A stretch of 64,000 nucleotides of DNA from Neobittarella massiliensis (ex Bilen et al. 2018) (lineage in GTDB: Bacteria; Bacillota; Clostridia; Oscillospirales; Ruminococcaceae), in assembly GCF_900289145.1 (NCBI RefSeq), contig NZ_OKQO01000007.1:1-64000 (forward strand), given 5' to 3'. The notes beneath the pieces were generated by a model. It saw only the letters and a program-made list of their open reading frames with translations, was not told where the DNA came from and did no database searches. Positions 60,681 through 64,000 of the stretch are shown piece after piece. Both the position numbers and the translations under genes were made by a program. Within the stretch, counting starts at the first letter, position 1; each line of letters opens with the position of its first letter.

Positions 60681-62501
60681 CTATTTGCCGTTAAAGTAGT
60701 CGTACACCGCCAGTGCCGCCTTTTTGGGCAGCTTTCCTCTGTCCATGAGCTGCTGCACGTCGGCCAGCGATATCTCCTCCAGCGAGCGAAAGGCGGTCAG
60801 CAGCGCCTTGGCCCGCTTTTCGCCCACGCCGGGGATGTTTGTCAGCTCGGACTTGAGGGCCGAGTTCTTGTGCAGCTTGCGCTGGTAGCTGATGGCATAG
60901 CGGTGGACCTCGTCCTGGATGGTGGTGACCAGCTTAAAGGCCGCCTTGTACGACGACAGCGCCACCTCCTGCCCGCCCAGGGCGATGGCCCGGGTGCGGT
61001 GCTTGGAGTCTTTGACCATGCCGAACACCGGGATAGAGAGCCCCAGCTGCTGCACGATGGGGCGGATGGCCGCCACGTGGCCCTCGCCGCCGTCGAGCAG
61101 GATCAGGTCGGGGGTGGTGGCAAAACCGTCGTCGCTGTCGCCGTTTTTCAGGCGGGTGAGGCGGCGGGTGAGCACCTCGCGCATGGAGGCGTAGTCGTCC
61201 TGGCCGTCGACGGTCTGGATCTTAAAGCGCTTGTAGGCCCGGCGGTAGGGCTTACCGTCGCGAAACACCACCATGCCACAGACCTTGTAGCTCTCGCCCA
61301 GGTTGGAGATATCGTAGGACTCGATATAGGCCGGCGGCTCCCCCAGCCCCAGCAGCTTGGCCAGTTCGTCTAAGCCGGCCACCTCGCGGGAGGAGCGGCG
61401 GCTGCGGTAGGAGATGCCGGTGACCGCGTTGTCGTAGGCCATCTGCACCAGCTGGCGCTTTTCACCCCGCTGCGGCACCAGCACCGACACCTTGCTGCCC
61501 CGCTTCTCCCCCATCAGCTGCGCCAGCAGCGCGGCGTCGGGGATCTCGAGCTCCAGCAGCACCTCTTTGGGCATATCCTGGCGGGTAGTGTAGTAGCGGG
61601 CCACGAACTCGTTGAGGATCTCCACCGGGGTGCCGTCGTCCTTGAGCAAAAACTCGTCCTTGTCGCTGAGCCGGCCGCGGCGGAACTTGAGCACCACCGC
61701 GCACACGGCGGTGCCCCCCTTGGCCACCGAGATGGCGTCCATGTCCACCTTGCTCTCGAACACCACCTTCTGCCGCTCGTTCAGCCGCCTGAGCGACTGC
61801 AGCTGGTCGCGGATGGCGGCCGCCTTCTCGAATTCCATCGACTCGGCCAGACGGGTCATCTCCCGCTCCAGGTCCTTTACGATCTTGTCGGCGCCGACGG
61901 TGATGTAGTCCACCGCCCGCTGCACCCGGTCGTTATACTCCTGGCAGGAGATCTTGCCGGTGCACACCCCGCAGCACTGCTTGATGTGGTAGTTGAGGCA
62001 GGGCCGCTCCTTGCCGATATCCTGGGGGAACTTCTTTTTACAGCCGGGCAGCATGAATACCTTTTTGGCCAGCTCCACGCTCTGGGTGACCACGAACGAG
62101 CTGGTGTAGGGGCCGATGTAGGTGCTGCCGTCGTCGATCTTCTGCTTGGCCGCCTGCAGGTCCGGCCAGGGGCCGGGGGTGATCTTCACGTAGTGGTAGC
62201 CCTTGTCGTCTTTGAGCAGGATGTTGTATTTGGGGCTGTACTGCTTGATGAGACTGCACTCCAGCACCAGCGCCTCGAACTCGCTGCCGGCCACGATAAA
62301 GTCGAAATCGCTGACGTGCATCACCATCTGGTACACCTTGGGCAGGTGCTTGTCCACCGAGTGGAAATAGCTGGACACCCGGTTCTTGAGCTTTTTTGCC
62401 TTGCCGATATAGATGATCTGGCCGGTCTTGTCCTTCATCAGGTACACGCCCGGCTCCAGCGGCAGCTTGCCCGCCTTTTCGGCCAGCATGGGTATGGTCA
62501 T
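60681..62501 (-). CDS. uvrC: Excinuclease ABC subunit C
   Basis: Makes both incisions in nucleotide-excision repair. 606 residues from ATG 62501. GIY-YIG domain at the N-terminus (PGVYLMKDKTGQIIYIGKAK), Cys-rich region (CLNYHIKQCCGVCTGKIS), UVR motif (LAESMEFEKAAAIRDQL), RNase H-like domain (ESYDISNLG; LILLDGGEGHV), and a C-terminal HhH pair (IPGVGEKRAKALL). Confidence 0.97.
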   Translation of the reverse strand: MTIPMLAEKAGKLPLEPGVYLMKDKTGQIIYIGKAKKLKNRVSSYFHSVDKHLPKVYQMVMHVSDFDFIVAGSEFEALVLECSLIKQYSPKYNILLKDDKGYHYVKITPGPWPDLQAAKQKIDDGSTYIGPYTSSFVVTQSVELAKKVFMLPGCKKKFPQDIGKERPCLNYHIKQCCGVCTGKISCQEYNDRVQRAVDYITVGADKIVKDLEREMTRLAESMEFEKAAAIRDQLQSLRRLNERQKVVFESKVDMDAISVAKGGTAVCAVVLKFRRGRLSDKDEFLLKDDGTPVEILNEFVARYYTTRQDMPKEVLLELEIPDAALLAQLMGEKRGSKVSVLVPQRGEKRQLVQMAYDNAVTGISYRSRRSSREVAGLDELAKLLGLGEPPAYIESYDISNLGESYKVCGMVVFRDGKPYRRAYKRFKIQTVDGQDDYASMREVLTRRLTRLKNGDSDDGFATTPDLILLDGGEGHVAAIRPIVQQLGLSIPVFGMVKDSKHRTRAIALGGQEVALSSYKAAFKLVTTIQDEVHRYAISYQRKLHKNSALKSELTNIPGVGEKRAKALLTAFRSLEEISLADVQQLMDRGKLPKKAALAVYDYFNGK

Positions 62502-62653
62502 GGCAGTCGCCCCCTTTATAAAGGTATGTGCAGCGCTGCGGCCGCCACTTTGGTCGACCGCTTGCACCGAGGGGCCCCGCCCCGACAGGAGCAGGGCCCA
62601 AAAATGCAAAAAGGCGCTGCCGCGCAAAAGCGACAACGCCAGGTACAGAGCAG

Positions 62654-62917
62654 TTACTCTTTAAAGCCAGACTCCACCAGAGCGACCAGTCCCTCAACTG
62701 CCTGCTCCTCGTCGCCGCCGTCGGCCATGATGCGGATCTGGGTGCCGCCGATGATGCCCAGCGAGAGCACGCCCAGCAGACTCTTGGCGTTTACCCGGCG
62801 CTCCTCTTTCTCCACCCAGATAGAGGATTTGTATTCGTTTGCTTTCTGGATAAAGAAAGTCGCGGGTCTCGCGTGCAGACCGACCTGGTTTTCCACAACT
62901 ACATCTTTCACAAACAT
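62654..62917 (-). CDS. ptsH: PTS phosphocarrier protein HPr
   Basis: 87 residues. His15 in GLHARP takes phosphate from enzyme I; Ser46 in NAKSLLGVLSLG is the HPr-kinase site used in catabolite repression. Unlike Crh, His15 is kept, so it is a true HPr. It stands next to uvrC, away from ptsI. ATG after AAGGAG. Confidence 0.93.
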   Translation of the reverse strand: MFVKDVVVENQVGLHARPATFFIQKANEYKSSIWVEKEERRVNAKSLLGVLSLGIIGGTQIRIMADGGDEEQAVEGLVALVESGFKE

Positions 62918-63003
62918 CTTGCCATACTCCTTATATAGATAAAAGATATTCGATCACGTAATTTTAAGGTGGCAGGACGGGGTCCTACCTTATACCGAGA
63001 CCC

Positions 63004-63031
63004 ATTATACCACAGTTTCGAGCTTTGTCAG
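63004..63031 (-). promoter_or_regulatory. HPr gene promoter
   Basis: CTGACA (63031-63026), 16-base spacer, TATAAT (63009-63004). The leader holds a hairpin near 62966-62991 (AAGGT/ACCTT with AGGAC/GTCCT). Confidence 0.72.
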
Positions 63032-63109
63032 CAGGGCCACTCTATTTTCTGCTATTGCCATAAGTTTGCCGGGAACATGCTCGGCCGCATTTGTGTAAAA
63101 CTTCTACAT

Positions 63110-63820
63110 TTACACCAGCGCTGTTAGCAGATTATACAGGATTGGTACCAACAGGGCCGGCAACAAGTTGGCGGTCTTTACCTTTTCGCCAAATAAAAAG
63201 TTGATACCTATACACAGGATGATGGCGTTGCCCACCACCGTGATCTGGCCCATCAGCGCGTCGGTCATGTAGGGGGCCACCAGCCCGGCCGCCAGCGTGA
63301 TGCCCCCCTGGTAGACGAGCACCGCCGCCGCGGCAAAACCGACCCCCACCCCCAGGGTGGTGGTGAGCACCATGCCGGTGACCAGGTCGAGGGTGCTCTT
63401 GATGATGAGCAGGCTGTAGTCGCCGGTGAGGCCCTCATTCAGCGCCCCCACGATGGACATGGCCCCCACGCAGAAGATGACTGCCGCCGCCACAAACCCG
63501 CGGGCAAATCCCTGGATCTTCAGCTTGTTCTCGATGAGCTGGCCCAGTCCGCCCAGGCGGCGGTCGATATCCAGCAGCTCGCCGGCCACGACGCCCACCA
63601 CCAGGCTGACGAGCAGCAGCAGGCCGCCGTCAAAGCTGACGGCGCCGTCTTTTACAGTGGCCATAGCGCCCAACATGCCCGAGAGGCCGATGCAGAGGAT
63701 GGCCAGGCCCATGGTCTTCATCAGGCTGTTCTGCAGCCGCGCGGGCAGCCCCTTTTTAAACAGCAGGCCCAGGCCGGTCCCCAGCAGGATAGCCCCCACA
63801 TTGATCAGTGTGCCGGTCAT
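63110..63820 (-). CDS. DUF554 family membrane protein
   Basis: 236 residues with about seven hydrophobic segments: MTGTLINVGAILLGTGLGLLF start, LCIGLSGMLGAM, AAAVIFCVGAMSIVGALNEGL, and IILCIGINFLFGEKVKTANLLPALL end, matching YdfK/YqgA-type proteins. Likely transporter, substrate unknown. Start overlaps the trmD stop (ATGA). Confidence 0.9.
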   Translation of the reverse strand: MTGTLINVGAILLGTGLGLLFKKGLPARLQNSLMKTMGLAILCIGLSGMLGAMATVKDGAVSFDGGLLLLVSLVVGVVAGELLDIDRRLGGLGQLIENKLKIQGFARGFVAAAVIFCVGAMSIVGALNEGLTGDYSLLIIKSTLDLVTGMVLTTTLGVGVGFAAAAVLVYQGGITLAAGLVAPYMTDALMGQITVVGNAIILCIGINFLFGEKVKTANLLPALLVPILYNLLTALV

Positions 63821-64000
63821 CGCTCTTTTCCCCCCGCATCTTCTGCCAGCTGCCGCAAATGGGCCCGGTCACTGTCGGTCAGCGGGGCGCTGTCCAGCAT
63901 GTCCGGCCGCTTTTTCAGGGTGTTTTGCAGCGCGCCCCGCCGCCTGAAGTCGACGATGTTCTGGTGGTGGCCCGAGAGCAGCACCGCCGGCACCTCGCGT
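63817..64000 (-). CDS. trmD: tRNA (guanine37-N1)-methyltransferase, C-terminal part
   Basis: The last 60 codons are in the window; the 5' part lies beyond the right edge. REVPAVLLSGHHQNI and FRRRGALQNTLKKRPDML match the TrmD C-terminal domain (consensus vPevLlsGhH, then rRPDLL). Not in need of a start call. Coupled to the DUF554 gene by overlapping stop and start. Confidence 0.9.
   Translation of the reverse strand, partial: REVPAVLLSGHHQNIVDFRRRGALQNTLKKRPDMLDSAPLTDSDRAHLRQLAEDAGGKER

Noticed and set aside
62654-62917. Crh instead of HPr
   Set aside because: His15 is present, which Crh lacks.

Overview
This window comes from a GC-rich, endospore-forming member of the Clostridia. An Oscillospiraceae/Ruminococcaceae-type organism is my inference. 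The signs are a spoIIA operon (SpoIIAA, SpoIIAB, sigma-F), an alpha/beta small acid-soluble spore protein, Firmicute-type consensus promoters, HPr with both His15 and Ser46, and a dcw cluster whose MurE carries the DNPR motif expected for meso-diaminopimelate peptidoglycan. The left edge cuts the 5' end of a 16S rRNA gene and the right edge cuts trmD.

Layout. 0-9 kb: 16S rRNA start with two tandem promoters (leftward), metA (rightward), then leftward spoIIA operon, folC with a small overlapping membrane-protein gene, valS, and a FAD/Rieske oxidoreductase. 9-22 kb: an accessory stretch with a nucleoside hydrolase, a GGDEF protein, an XRE/S24 regulator divergent from a small DUF6514-like gene, a PurM-fold protein, three ADP-ribosylglycohydrolase paralogues, a PfkB sugar kinase, TrmO, a DHFR-like protein and tRNA-Pro(CGG). 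21.6-23.8 kb holds no convincing gene.

23.9-39.6 kb is the most interesting block. A cobalamin riboswitch and an intrinsic terminator precede eight same-strand genes: a secreted beta-propeller protein with a sorting-signal-like tail, an anchored DUF4430 (transcobalamin-like) protein, a complete ECF transporter (T, fused A-A, S), a divergent CbiD, and a three-part ChlD/ChlI/CobN metallochelatase. No other corrin-ring genes are in the window. The set reads as corrinoid capture, import and then chelatase chemistry inside the cell; the chelatase step (metal insertion or removal) is open.

40-59 kb: tRNA-Gln(CTG), the spore protein, an unknown gene, a DivIVA-like protein, then the division/wall cluster, transcribed leftward from mraZ: mraZ, rsmH, ftsL, PASTA-PBP, murE, murF, mraY, ftsW, murG, murA, ftsQ, ftsZ. 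murD is absent from its usual place. The mraZ promoter carries three 10-bp MraZ boxes. Between murG and murA lie two unrelated families of tandem hairpin repeats. 59-64 kb: a coiled-coil protein, coaD, rsmD, uvrC, HPr, a DUF554 membrane protein and trmD.

All calls rest on reading motifs and context by eye; no database search was run.
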